Shown here one piece after another: positions 1-9,200 of a stretch of DNA of 64,000 nt. The DNA is from an uncultured Desulfosarcina sp. GTDB lineage: Bacteria > Desulfobacterota > Desulfobacteria > Desulfobacterales > Desulfosarcinaceae. Both the position numbers and the translations under genes were made by a program. The notes beneath the pieces are model-generated. The model saw nothing but the letters and a program-made list of their open reading frames with translations. It searched no databases and was not told the origin of the DNA. The DNA is taken from NCBI RefSeq assembly GCF_963668215.1, contig NZ_OY764190.1:806001-870000 (forward strand). Reading direction: 5' to 3'. Position 1 is the stretch's first letter; every line of letters begins with the position of its first letter.

Positions 1-1064
1 AGAAGGCCTACCAGAAGTACATCAAAAATTATCCGGATCTGGCCGAAGGTTGGGTCAATGCCCTGACCCGATTTATTCCCAGGAATTGGGATAAGAATCT
101 TCCCCGGTTCCTGCCGGAAGACGGCCCCCTGGCCACTCGGGCCGCATCGGGCAAGGTCCTGAACGCCGCCGCCGCCATATTTCCAAGCATGATGGGCGGC
201 TCAGCGGATCTGGCGCCTTCCAACAAAACCTTTATCGACGGCAGCCCCGAGTTCCAGAAAAATTCCTACGACGGTCGCAACATCCGTTTCGGTGTACGGG
301 AGTTCGCCATGGGGGCCGTTATGTCCGGCATGTTCCTGCACGGCGGCGTCCGTCCTTATGGCGGAACCTTTCTGGTGTTTGCCGACTACGTGCGCCCGGC
401 CATTCGCGTGGCGGCCCTGATGAAGCTTCCGGTGATCTACGTCTTCACCCACGACAGCGTGGCCGTAGGCGAAGACGGCCCCACCCACCAACCCGTGGAG
501 CACCTCGCCTCGCTGCGGGCCATCCCCAACCTGACGGCGATCCGTCCGGCAGACGCTACGGAAACCGCTGAAGCCTGGCGCAAAGCCATCACCATGAACG
601 ACCGGCCGGTGGCCCTGATTCTCAGCCGGCAGAAGCTGCCCATTCTCGACGCCAAACAGACCGCCCGCGGCGTGGATCAGGGGGCCTACATCCTGTCCAA
701 CTGTAAAGGCAGGGCCCAGCTTCTGCTCATCGCCACGGGCGCCGAGGTGCACATCACCCTCGAGGCGCAACAGATACTGGCGGAAAAAGGCGTCGCCGCC
801 CGGGTGATCAACATGCCTTCCTGGGAAATCTTTGAAGAGCAGTCCGAGGACATTAAAAAGCGTATTCTGCCCCCGACCCTGAAGAACCGTATTGCCGTCG
901 AAGCCGGCATTTCCATGGGTTGGGAGCGCTATGTCGGCCCGCAGGGCAAGGTCATCGGCATCGACCGATTCGGCGCCTCGGCACCGGGAGGAACGGTGCT
1001 GCAAAAATACGGGTTCACTGCCGACAAAATTGTTGCTACGGCCCTTGAGATGCTTAAAAAATAA
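1..1064 (+). CDS. tkt: Transketolase, C-terminal part (5' end outside the window)
   Basis: The reading frame is open from base 3 to the stop at 1064 and gives about 350 residues of a transketolase, so the N-terminal thiamine-diphosphate domain lies before the window. The visible part holds the pyrimidine-binding domain, with the VREFAM segment carrying the family's catalytic glutamate and the GPTHQPVE motif, followed by the C-terminal domain. The enzyme moves two-carbon ketol units between sugar phosphates in the cytoplasm, in the non-oxidative pentose phosphate pathway. A strong terminator follows 57 bases after the stop. An internal ATG at 189 is not the start, because transketolase sequence continues upstream of it in the same frame. 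Confidence 0.95.
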   Translation, partial: KAYQKYIKNYPDLAEGWVNALTRFIPRNWDKNLPRFLPEDGPLATRAASGKVLNAAAAIFPSMMGGSADLAPSNKTFIDGSPEFQKNSYDGRNIRFGVREFAMGAVMSGMFLHGGVRPYGGTFLVFADYVRPAIRVAALMKLPVIYVFTHDSVAVGEDGPTHQPVEHLASLRAIPNLTAIRPADATETAEAWRKAITMNDRPVALILSRQKLPILDAKQTARGVDQGAYILSNCKGRAQLLLIATGAEVHITLEAQQILAEKGVAARVINMPSWEIFEEQSEDIKKRILPPTLKNRIAVEAGISMGWERYVGPQGKVIGIDRFGASAPGGTVLQKYGFTADKIVATALEMLKK

Positions 1065-1120
1065 TCTTTGCCGCTATATCAGATTGGTTCGAAGCCCCGC
1101 ACAATAACTTTCAGCAGTAT

Positions 1121-1160
1121 GCCGCCGCCGTTATCGGCGGCGGCTATGGGCTTTCTTTTT
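1121..1160 (+). terminator. Rho-independent terminator after transketolase
   Basis: A perfect 10-bp GC stem (GCCGCCGCCG at 1121-1130 pairing with 1135-1144) with a TTAT loop is followed by a T-rich tract at 1151-1160. It ends the transketolase transcript. Confidence 0.85.
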
Positions 1161-1176
1161 CCAAAATGTTCAACCC

Positions 1177-2100
1177 TTAAACACGGGTATTCACGGACAT
1201 AAGCGTACCGGATGACTGAAAAGCGCTATTGCCGCCAATCATCGCCGATGAGACAAAGGATTGGTCCTGATTCATACCCAGATCAGCCATCGTCATATAA
1301 CTTTCAATACCGGCTGCTGCCTGCCATGAAACGTTCTGCTGACCCCCTTTTTCCATTTTGGGGGGTGGCGGCGGTCCTTCAGGCCGGTTGGCCTCTAACG
1401 CCGCCTGAGTTTCCTCTTCGCTGAGGGCGCCGTCGCCGTCTTCGTCATACGCCTCAATCAGCGATTCTACCGTTATCTCTTCGCCCGTTGCATTGCTGAT
1501 CATCTCAGCAAGCGTTTCCGCTTCGGTTTCGTCCTCGTCCTCATCGACATTGCCGAACATCATGCCGCCCGGCGGGGGGCCTTCGGGCCGGTTGGCCTCC
1601 AACGCCGCCTCGGTCTCATCTTCGCTTAGGACGCCGTCGCCGTCTTCGTCATACGTTTCAATCAGCGATTCTGCCGTTATCTCTTCGCCCGTTGCATTGC
1701 TGATCATCTCAGCGATCGTTTCCGCTTCGGTTTCGTCCAGGTAGCCGTCTTCATCTTCATCTGTGTCGGAGAACAACTGTGACATGTCGAAATCGCCGCG
1801 GGCCATCATGCCGTCCGGGGGCGGGCCCTCCGGCCGGTAGTCCTCCAAAGCCGCCTGGGTTTCCTCTTCGCTGAGGACGCCGTCGCCGTCTTCGTCATAC
1901 GCCATCAGGTCTGACGCGGAAACATCTTCGCCCGTTGCCTCGCTGATCATCTCAGCAAGGGTTTCCGCTTCTTCTTCCTCTACGCTGCCGCTCCCATCTT
2001 TGTCAATTTCGTCGAACATGTCCGACGGGCCCGGGCGGTTGCCAACAGGCGCCATTTGCCTCATTGAATATGGGTCGGAACCGACACTACTGACCATCAT
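1177..2100 (-). CDS. EF-hand array protein, probable calcium-binding
   Basis: The 307-residue acidic protein is built from three units of about 70 residues, each ending in a proline-rich RPEGPPP linker. Units 1 and 2 each carry two EF-hand loops (for example DKDGSGSVEEEE and DEDGDGVLSEEE). In unit 3 the first loop has collapsed to VDEDEDETEAE by an internal deletion, while its second loop (DEDGDGALSEEE) is intact, leaving five usable loops. No signal peptide or membrane segment is visible. The C-terminal tail is Ser/Gly/Asn-rich. A good ribosome site (AAAGGAGG) lies just upstream of two consecutive ATGs. The DNA repeats closely between units, so the array probably grew by tandem duplication. 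Calcium binding is inferred from the loops; the cellular role is unknown. Confidence 0.75.
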   Translation of the reverse strand: MMVSSVGSDPYSMRQMAPVGNRPGPSDMFDEIDKDGSGSVEEEEAETLAEMISEATGEDVSASDLMAYDEDGDGVLSEEETQAALEDYRPEGPPPDGMMARGDFDMSQLFSDTDEDEDGYLDETEAETIAEMISNATGEEITAESLIETYDEDGDGVLSEDETEAALEANRPEGPPPGGMMFGNVDEDEDETEAETLAEMISNATGEEITVESLIEAYDEDGDGALSEEETQAALEANRPEGPPPPPKMEKGGQQNVSWQAAAGIESYMTMADLGMNQDQSFVSSAMIGGNSAFQSSGTLMSVNTRV

Positions 2101-2693
2101 GATACGCCTCCTTTACCTTTGGTGGGTTTATAAAAACTCAAATCGAGTCTATCTGATCGAATCCTTACGTAATGCTATCGTTGAATATTCCACAAACTTT
2201 ATGGTAGTTGTGTAACCCCAACGTAACACTTTGTAACTTATTTAAATGACTATATTTTTTTAGTTGGAGCTGAACTGCGACTCTACCCAAAGCAAGACAC
2301 ATACCACTTTTCTCTTTCAAGCATTGGTGAGATAAAGACGGGGAAAATAAGGGTGGGATAAAATTTTAATCGACGCGGTGTCGAATCGGAAGACCGCTTT
2401 GACCTGTGAATGATTTAACTACCTGCAATAAATAGCTTTTTTTTGAATTGTTGCCGGAACCGTTTTTTTAGAGGAACTTTGAATGATCGGTTTGTTGTCG
2501 CCGCCTTCTAAGAATTCTCGGCCGCCGCCTGTCATCTATCACATGGGAAAAGGAAGCTGCCCGGATAGGCAAAAAAATCCATGTGAGATATTTCACAGAG
2601 AAGATTGTACCTATCGCTGTTTGAATTGGAGGGTATCGAAAAAGCAAACGGCAGTTGGACAAGATTTCATCCACGTTGTTTGTTGGTTGAAAT
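2101..2693. other. Intergenic region without a supported gene
   Basis: This stretch of about 590 bases lies between the start of the EF-hand gene and the stop of fdhE, and it is more AT-rich than its neighbours. It should hold the EF-hand gene promoter near its left end. A 103-codon frame at 2483-2794 has a plausible GAGGAA ribosome site, but it runs into the 3' end of fdhE in antisense and has no recognisable content. I see no terminator-like hairpin. Confidence 0.5.
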
Positions 2694-3626
2694 TCAGCCG
2701 ATGCGGTTCCAGGGCGTCCACGTCATCGGATGAAAGCCCTTTTCCCTGGCTGAAATATCGAGATGGACCATGGCGACGGCAGCCATATCCATAGAAGGCG
2801 GCTCAGCGATTTCGCGCAAATCTATACCCAGAAGATAGTGGCCGCACTTGCGGCAGACGTCGATGCGTTCGCCGATTTCGCCGGATTCCTGGTAGTAGTG
2901 CAGGTGATCCTTCTCTTCGGTATCGCATGCCGGGCACCGGTGACGCCGGAAACGCCACTGGCTGCCGCACAGGGCGCAATGCAGGTATTTCTGTCCGCCT
3001 CCGCCGCTGAGAAATTCGTTGGTCGGTCCTTCAGGCCGGGCGAAATAGCTGATGGCGGGCATGGATCCGCAAAAGGGGCAGTATCCCATCGCCCAGGACG
3101 AGAGATCGGCCGATGCCGCCCATTTTATCCTGGCTGCGTTGAGCACCGCAGACAGCGTCCAGTTGACGGCAAATCCAAGGGAACCTTCTTCCGATAGTTC
3201 CACCGTTTTCCCCGACGCCTGAAAAGCCTCGGCGTTGTTCTCCAGATAGGCTTCCGAAAGGAGGGCCAGGTCTAATCCGCCCGTTTCGATGGCGGCTGCG
3301 ATGGTTGAGAAGTCTGCCTTCAAATTCGGAAACGCCAGGTTCAGGGCCGGGATCAGATCGGCGTACGCCTTTCCCAGGGAAGGTTTCAAGTCGGTAAAAG
3401 AAAGATCCGCAACCATGGGAACACCGGGCCGGCGGCGATTCTTTTCCGGGTCGGGCGCCAAAGGCGGCAAACCGGCTTCGATGTCGTCGATAACCCGCTC
3501 CCTTTTGCGTAATACGGCGCCAAAGGGTTTGATAACGGATTCCAGTGCGGGTCGTTTTTTCAATGACAGGGCAATCGCCTGATCGTACTGTTGTTCGATT
3601 GTACCATTTAATCTTTCCAATTGCAT
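2694..3626 (-). CDS. fdhE: Formate dehydrogenase accessory protein FdhE
   Basis: FdhE is a cytoplasmic rubredoxin-like chaperone that assists maturation of respiratory formate dehydrogenases before Tat export. The C-terminal half shows the characteristic paired Cys motifs in order: CPFCG, CALCG, CPAC and CRKCG. I place the start at the ATG at 3626 (MQLERLNG), giving 310 residues, the usual family length (about 309 in Escherichia coli). A GTG 36 bases upstream (3662) is in frame, but it lies inside a stable hairpin and has no ribosome site. The gene is third in the unit after fdhA and fdhB, which fits its role. The hairpin at 3658-3685 may limit its expression relative to the structural subunits. 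Confidence 0.92.
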   Translation of the reverse strand: MQLERLNGTIEQQYDQAIALSLKKRPALESVIKPFGAVLRKRERVIDDIEAGLPPLAPDPEKNRRRPGVPMVADLSFTDLKPSLGKAYADLIPALNLAFPNLKADFSTIAAAIETGGLDLALLSEAYLENNAEAFQASGKTVELSEEGSLGFAVNWTLSAVLNAARIKWAASADLSSWAMGYCPFCGSMPAISYFARPEGPTNEFLSGGGGQKYLHCALCGSQWRFRRHRCPACDTEEKDHLHYYQESGEIGERIDVCRKCGHYLLGIDLREIAEPPSMDMAAVAMVHLDISAREKGFHPMTWTPWNRIG

Positions 3627-3657
3627 CACTTCGCGACCTTTTATGGTTGGTGCAAAG

Positions 3658-3685
3658 CCCACCCCGGGCAGGGGCCCGGGGCGGG
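3658..3685 (-). promoter_or_regulatory. Strong intercistronic hairpin between fdhB and fdhE
   Basis: On the transcribed strand a 12-bp GC stem (3674-3685 with 3658-3669, one G-U pair) closes a 4-base loop. No T tract follows, so it is not a classical terminator. It could protect the upstream fdhAB message from 3' decay or attenuate fdhE. Confidence 0.6.
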
Positions 3686-3715
3686 CAGCAATGGCGAAAA
3701 AAACGGCCCGCGCGA

Positions 3716-4456
3716 TTAGACCCTCAGCAGTGATCGGACGCCTTTTCGCAGCGGAGATCCCAGTTTGGCCAGAAAGGCTTTGCGGTCCAGCCCCGGTATG
3801 AACTGGGCCACGCTGAACTCATAGTACTTCATTGGATCATCCACGAGCAGGTAGATCACGTTCACGTCGTCCGGGTCGGCCAGCATGGCGTTGGGATGCT
3901 CCTTTTTCACCCGGGCCAGTCGCGTTCGGGCCAGCGCCAGCATCTCTTCCCGTTCGCCGAAGTTCATGGCACCCGTGGGGCACACCTGAACGCAAACCGG
4001 AAGCAGGCCGCGAACGACCCTGTCATTGCACATGGTGCACTTGCTGATCCGGCCCGTAGCGGGGTCACGCCGGGGAATATTGTATGGACAGGCCTCGCGA
4101 ATCTCCTCGAAGCGATCTTCGTCGATCTGGCGGGTTTTATCCGTGTAAACCACGGCGCCGGTCTGCTTGTCATGGATGATGGCCCCTTCCACGATATCGC
4201 CGCCCACCGCCACGCAGGGCGGATCGATGCAATGGCGGCACTGGTCGGGGAAAAAATACCAGCTGATGGTACTGCCTTCCAGGTGTTCGGCAAAGCGCAC
4301 GATCTTATAGTTGTTGGGATTCAGATCCGGCGGGTTTTGATGAGAGCCGGTCTGTTTGGTTTTGTTGGCCGGCAGTTCGAACCACTCCTTACAAGCGATC
4401 TGGCAGCCCCGGCACGCCGTACACCGGGACGTATCGATCAAAAATGATTTGGCCAT
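3716..4456 (-). CDS. fdhB: Formate dehydrogenase iron-sulfur (beta) subunit
   Basis: The 246-residue protein is a ferredoxin-like electron-transfer subunit. It has twelve cysteines in the usual spacing: CTACRGCQIAC near the N-terminus, CRHCIDPPC, a CPYNIPRR site, CTMC and CVQVC. That is enough for three [4Fe-4S] clusters, as in the FdhAB enzymes of Desulfovibrio. It passes electrons from the FdhA cofactor, in the periplasm presumably to cytochromes c. It has no signal of its own, so it would be exported with FdhA by the Tat hitchhiker route (known for the family, inferred here). A clear AAAGGAG ribosome site precedes the ATG, and the gene starts 51 bases after the fdhA stop. Confidence 0.93.
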   Translation of the reverse strand: MAKSFLIDTSRCTACRGCQIACKEWFELPANKTKQTGSHQNPPDLNPNNYKIVRFAEHLEGSTISWYFFPDQCRHCIDPPCVAVGGDIVEGAIIHDKQTGAVVYTDKTRQIDEDRFEEIREACPYNIPRRDPATGRISKCTMCNDRVVRGLLPVCVQVCPTGAMNFGEREEMLALARTRLARVKKEHPNAMLADPDDVNVIYLLVDDPMKYYEFSVAQFIPGLDRKAFLAKLGSPLRKGVRSLLRV

Positions 4457-4507
4457 GATGATGTCTCCTTTCGGGTATCGGGCAAAGCGATTCTACCCGC
4501 GTCCGTT

Positions 4508-7500
4508 TCAGGCGATTTCGGTCAGACGGTCCGCCTTGCGAATGTTGACGCAGCAGGCTTTGAATTCGGGGATGGTGGTGTTCGGATCTCCCACCCCGGG
4601 GGTCAGGCGGTTGACGCCGTCGCCACAGCCCGGCGTCGTCCAGCCGAAACAGAACGGCATGCCGATCTCATGGACAATGCGGCCCTGAACCTTCAAGGGG
4701 CGCATACGAACGGTGACCATGGCAATGGCCTCCACCCTCCCGCGCACGCTTTCCACCACGACACCGTCCCCGTTTTCGATTCCCTTCTCGCCGGCCAGTT
4801 CAGGACTCATTTCCACATAAAGCTGAGGTTCGGCTTCCAGCAGGTTGGGAACGTTGCGGGTCTCGCCGCCACCGCACCAATGCTCGGTAACGCTGTAGGT
4901 GGTCAGTACGACTGGATATTTCGGGTCGGCCGGTTTGGCCAGCAGATCCATATCGCTGGAGAGGGACTTAAAACAGGGGCTGCTGAGCTGGGGTGAAAAG
5001 GGATGACGGCTCACCGGCGTCTCTACCGGCTCGTAGTGTTCGGAAAAGGGTCCGTCAGCGCGGCCTGGGCCGAAAATCTGTCCGTATCCGTGTTTGTGCA
5101 TGATAAACGGGTAGCGGCCCTTGCCGGTGGCCAGGGGCGGCCAGCCGCCGTCGGGAATGTCGCCGACCCATTTGCCGTCTTCCCAGGCGATCACCGCCTT
5201 GGACGGGCTCCACGGCCGGCCGTCGGCATCCACTGAGGCCCGGTTGTAGAGAATCCGGCGGTTCACCGGCCAGCACCAGGAGAAATTGGGGTACAGACCG
5301 ATCTTGGCCTGCATCGGGGTCTGGGTTGGATCGCGGCGTTTGGACTTGTTGCCCTCCTCCTCGGTGATACTGCCGGCGTAGAGCCAGTTCAGCGAAAGGG
5401 TCGAACCATCATCGGATAGGGCCGTGAAGCTGGGCACCTGCTGACCTTTACGGTACAGCTTGCCCTTGATCTCGACATCCCGTGTAAAAACTCCGTTGAT
5501 CCGGCGGGCCACCGCCTCGGGATCATAGACATCGGGCCAGGCCATGTTGAGGATGGGATCGGGGTAGGCCCCGCCGCTCCCGTATGCTTTGCGTACGCGT
5601 TTCATCAGGTCCACGAACATGTCCCCGAAGGTGCGGGCCTGTCCCGGTGGCTTGACCGCCTCGTAATGCCAGAGCATCCAGCGGCCGCTGTTGGTCACCG
5701 AGCCGTCTTTTTCCAGCCGGTGGGCCGACGGCAGCAGAAAGACTTCGGTCTTGACCGTCTTCGGGTCCACACCGGGGCGATGCCAATTGTCGCTGGTTTC
5801 GCTGTTGTGGACATCCACGGCCACCATCCAGTCGAGGTTGTCGAACGCCTTGCGGACTTTATTGGCGTTGGCCACACTGTTGGCCGGATTGAGGCCCAGA
5901 ATGAAGCCGCCCTCGATCTCTCCCCGGTACATGCGATCGAACAAAAAGAGGTAGGAGTAGTCCACCCCCTTGTCCAGCTTGGGAAGCATACGGTAGCCGA
6001 AGTCGTTTTCCGGTGTAGCGTTGTCGCCGAACCAGGCCTTGAGCAGGCTGTTGAAATACTTGGGCTTGTGCTGCCACCAGTTGGCGCTGGCCGGGTCCGC
6101 GCTCACCGGCGTGTTGGCCTTGTGGTAATCGGCCAGCGTCGGCCAGTCGGCGCGGGGAGTAGCCATGTAGCCGGGAATGATGTGGTAGAGCAGGGTGTGG
6201 TCGGTGGAGCCCTGAACGTTGGGCTCGCCGCGCAGCGCGTTGATGCCGCCGCCGGCGACGCCGATATTGCCCAGCAGCAACTGCAGGATGCCTGCCGAGC
6301 GGATGTTCTGAACGCCCACGGTATGTTGGGTCCAGCCCAGGGCATAGAGAATCGTCCCCGATTTTTCCGGTGTGCCGGTTGCTGCATAGGACTGGTAGAC
6401 CCGCATCAGGTTCTCTTCGGAGACGCCCGTGATATCGGATACCTGATCCAGGGTATACCGGGAGTAGTGTTTGCGCAGCAGCTGGAAGACACAGCGTTCG
6501 TGTCTCAGGCTTTTGTCTTTCAGCGGCACCCCCCTGGCATCCGTGTCGAAAGACCACTTGCTGCGGTCGTAGGTGCGGGTTTTCGGGTCATAGCCGGAGA
6601 ACAGCCCGTCCTTGAAGCCGAATTCCTTGCTGACGATCAGGGCCGCGTTGGTATAGTTGGCCACATATTCATGAAAGTACTTTTCGTTTTCCAGGATGTA
6701 ATGGATCATGCCCCCCAGAAAGGCGATGTCGGTACCGGACCGCAAGGGGACGTGGAAGTCGCTGCGGGCCGAGGTTCGCGAAAACTTGGGGTCCACATGC
6801 ATGACCACGGCCCCGCGGTTGTATTTGGCATCCAGCACCCATTTGAAGGAGATGGGGTGGTGTTCGGCAGCATTGCTGCCCATGATTAAAATGGCATCGG
6901 CATTTTTGATGTCGATCCAGTGATTGGTCATCGCACCGCGTCCGAACGACTCTCCCAGAGCCGCAACTGTGGCGCTATGTCAGATGCGTGCCTGGTGGTC
7001 GAGGTGGACGACCCCCAGCGCCCGTACGGCCTGGTGAACCAGCGCACACTCTTCGTTATCCATGTGCGAGGTGCCCAGGGTGAAAAGGTTTTCCAGGCGG
7101 TTAACCCGCTGCCCGTTGGCATTTGTAGTGGTGAAGCCCTTGTCGCGCGTCTTCTTGACGCGATCGGCAATGCGGTCCAGCACCCAGTCCCAACTCTTCT
7201 TTTCCCATTTATCGCTGTACGGCGCCCGGTAGAGCGGCGTGGTAACCCGGTGGGGATTGCGCGTCAGGGAAAGCATGGCCGCCCCCTTGGCGCATAAGGC
7301 CCCTTCGTTAATGGGATAATCCGGATCGCCTTCGGTGCTCACCAGCCGCCCGTCTTTGACGTGGGCAATGATGTGGCAGCTGACCGAGCAGAATGGACAG
7401 ATACTGAGCACCTCCTTCGCACCATCGATTTTGAGCCCGGTGGCATAGCCCTTTACCTGCTTCATGCTGCAACCCAGCTGCATCAAAGACAGCCCGGCTA

Positions 7501-7546
7501 CCCCCGCACCGCTGATTTTGAGAAAATCGCGTCGGTTGTAATCCAT
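4508..7546 (-). CDS. fdhA: Periplasmic formate dehydrogenase catalytic subunit, selenoprotein (UGA = Sec189)
   Basis: This 1012-residue protein is the W/Mo-bis(pyranopterin) subunit that oxidises formate (or reduces CO2). It opens with a Tat signal (NRRDFLK) and then a [4Fe-4S] motif beginning CPFCSVSC. The coding frame continues through an in-frame TGA at 6980-6982. The flanking residues QARI-U-HSATVA match the selenocysteine site of Desulfovibrio formate dehydrogenases, and GESFGRGAMTNHW follows without a break. A SECIS-like hairpin sits just downstream of the TGA. The C-terminal molybdopterin-dinucleotide domain is complete. The length matches the family (about 1000 residues), so this is one intact gene and not two fragments. 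A strong AAAGGAGG site precedes the ATG. The palindrome at 7775-7794 lies 228 bases upstream. Confidence 0.95.
6947..6982 (-). promoter_or_regulatory. Selenocysteine UGA codon and SECIS-like hairpin of fdhA
   Basis: The TGA at 6980-6982 is followed, 16 bases later, by a 7-bp stem (6957-6963 with 6947-6953) closed by a GGG loop. Bacterial SECIS elements sit within about 40 bases of the UGA and present a guanine-rich apical loop, so position and loop both fit. The assignment is by eye and not a covariance-model hit. Confidence 0.75.
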
Positions 7547-7916
7547 ACCCGCCTCCTTTCAATAACCATGGTTTCAATACCAGAACGCCTGACGTCTGGT
7601 GGTTAATCAATAACGAGGTTGGATGGTACCCCGGGTAGGGTGGAGAGACGATTTTCAACGCAACGAAATGCAGCGGCCTGTTTTCGGCGAGTCTTCTGGC
7701 GAAGGCGGGGGATGAGGCCCGAACCGATTGAGAAGCAACACAACAGAATGGAAAGAAAATCTACCCGGCTTTTGCTATATCATTACTGACATAACAAAAA
7801 CCGAAGTGTCAACGGTATTTTACATTTATCGTCGTTATTTTAATATGTTAATTAAAACGTAACGAGCGCTTACACCCCTTGCGCCGTCGCCGGTCCCTTC
7901 CGGGTGAAGCGCTGGT
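7547..7916. other. Regulatory region between fdhA and the downstream moeA paralogue
   Basis: These 370 bases separate the fdhA start from the stop of the moeA gene transcribed toward it. The fdhA ribosome site is at the left end, and the Mo/W-type palindrome is at 7775-7794. The stretch around 7790-7860 is AT-rich and is the likely fdhA promoter area. I see no T-tailed terminator for the upstream moeA. Confidence 0.6.
7775..7794. promoter_or_regulatory. Palindromic operator-like site A (fdhA unit)
   Basis: CTATATCA-TTAC-TGACATAA is one of four sites in the window with an identical right arm, TGACATAA, and a 4-base spacer. It lies 228 bases upstream of the fdhA ATG. All four copies precede molybdenum/tungsten-related units, so a metal- or cofactor-responsive regulator is inferred. 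Confidence 0.65.
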
Positions 7917-9131
7917 TCACCGCAGCAGCTGCGCCGATACGATAGCGCCCGCCGGCAGGGATTTCACCCCTTCCTCGATGGCGACCACCCCCTCGGCAAG
8001 GGCAATGGCCTTCAAGCGGCTGGACATCCGCAAGGGGGTAAAAAGGGGATGTCGTTTTCCGTCGGTCAGGGCGCCGTAAACAAACTCGGTCCAATCGATC
8101 TGGCGACAGGTCAATTGGCTATCCATTTTTACCATCGTCCTGGGAAGGGAGGGATTACCATAACCGCCAAGCTTTAAAAGACCCGGCAAGGCGATCTGGA
8201 GAAAAGCGGTGAGGTTGGACGGCGGCCCTCCGGGAAGCAAAAATACCGGCTTATCCCGGAGCATACCGAAACCGACAGGCTTGCCGGGCCCCATTCGGAC
8301 CCAATGAAAGCATTTCTTCCAGCCGAGGACGGACAAGGTCCGGGCGACGAAGTCGCGGTCGCCGGCCCAAGCCCCGCCGCTGGTCAGCACCGCATCATGG
8401 GTGGAAATGGCCTCGTCGATGGCTGCCGTGATGAGATCCGGCCGATCTTTAATGATGGAAAAGGTGGTCTGCATGCCGTACCGCCGGCACCAGGCCTTCA
8501 GCATTTCCAGATTGCTGGCATACAATTTTCCCGCGGGAAGGGGTTGGCCGGGAGCCACCAGTTCGTCTCCCGTTGCAAGAATGGCGACGTTGGGCTGGCG
8601 GTAGACGGGCAATACGTCATGACCGGCGGCTGCGAAAATACCGATCATGCCCGGCGAAAGGCGACTGCCCCGTGAGCCGATCAATTCTCCTGTTGCGATG
8701 TCGGCGCCCTTCGGCAGAATATTGCGGCCCGGTTCCGCGGTATTGAAAACGAAAATCCGGTCGCCTTCTGAGGTGGCAAATTCTTCCGACAGGACGGCAT
8801 CGGCCCCTTCTGGAATCCTGGCACCGGTAAGGATTCGAATGGCATCGCCACCGGATAGAGCGATCCTGGCCGGGAGCCCGGCGGCCGCCGTGCCGATAAC
8901 CGCCAGCGGAACCCTGTTTTGAAAAGATGCCTTCTCGATGTCCATTGATCGGACAGCGTAGCCGTCTTTCAGGGAAGCGTCGGTGGACGGCGAACATACC
9001 TGAGAGTAACGTTCACCGGCGAGGATTCTGCCCGAGCATTCGGCAAGCGGGAGTATTTCGCTGTCCAGGGGGGCAATCGTTTCCAAGGTCAGTTTCAACG
9101 CTTCTGCGTAACCCATCTGCAGTTTCTTCAT
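7917..9131 (-). CDS. MoeA-family molybdopterin molybdenumtransferase paralogue 1
   Basis: The 404-residue protein has the MoeA layout: TGARIPEGAD in the first half, then TSGGAWAGDRDF, MGPGKPV and LLPGGPPS. MoeA inserts molybdate or tungstate into adenylylated molybdopterin. Some hallmark positions differ from classical MoeA: the SxMDGYAV motif reads SLKDGYAV, and the SGG(S/T)SVG motif reads SGGAWAG. This is therefore a divergent paralogue, perhaps specific for one metal or client enzyme. The gene lies 69 bases downstream of bamC on the same strand, so it probably serves the neighbouring tungsten enzyme. That link is inferred from position. Confidence 0.85.
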   Translation of the reverse strand: MKKLQMGYAEALKLTLETIAPLDSEILPLAECSGRILAGERYSQVCSPSTDASLKDGYAVRSMDIEKASFQNRVPLAVIGTAAAGLPARIALSGGDAIRILTGARIPEGADAVLSEEFATSEGDRIFVFNTAEPGRNILPKGADIATGELIGSRGSRLSPGMIGIFAAAGHDVLPVYRQPNVAILATGDELVAPGQPLPAGKLYASNLEMLKAWCRRYGMQTTFSIIKDRPDLITAAIDEAISTHDAVLTSGGAWAGDRDFVARTLSVLGWKKCFHWVRMGPGKPVGFGMLRDKPVFLLPGGPPSNLTAFLQIALPGLLKLGGYGNPSLPRTMVKMDSQLTCRQIDWTEFVYGALTDGKRHPLFTPLRMSSRLKAIALAEGVVAIEEGVKSLPAGAIVSAQLLR

Positions 9132-9200
9132 ACGTCACGCCCGGTGAAAAAAGAGGTTGTCCTGATGGGCGGACCGGTTTTTTTGCCGGACCGCAACCGT

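Noticed and set aside
1380..1980. CRISPR-like or satellite repeat array
   Set aside because: The repeats are in-frame EF-hand units of one protein gene.
2483..2794. Small gene with a plausible ribosome site upstream of fdhE's 3' end
   Set aside because: It overlaps fdhE in antisense and encodes nothing recognisable; the ribosome site alone is not enough.
5666..6889. 407-codon plus-strand frame opposite fdhA
   Set aside because: It is a shadow of the formate dehydrogenase gene, with low-complexity composition and no domain.
6980..6982. Nonsense mutation splitting fdhA into two pseudogene pieces
   Set aside because: Family residues continue on both sides of the TGA, a hairpin follows it and selenocysteine is known at this position; the same holds for the TGA at 18542.
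7547..7660. Molybdenum-cofactor riboswitch upstream of fdhA
   Set aside because: Only weak short stems were found by eye and I could not match the known consensus; a covariance-model search would decide.
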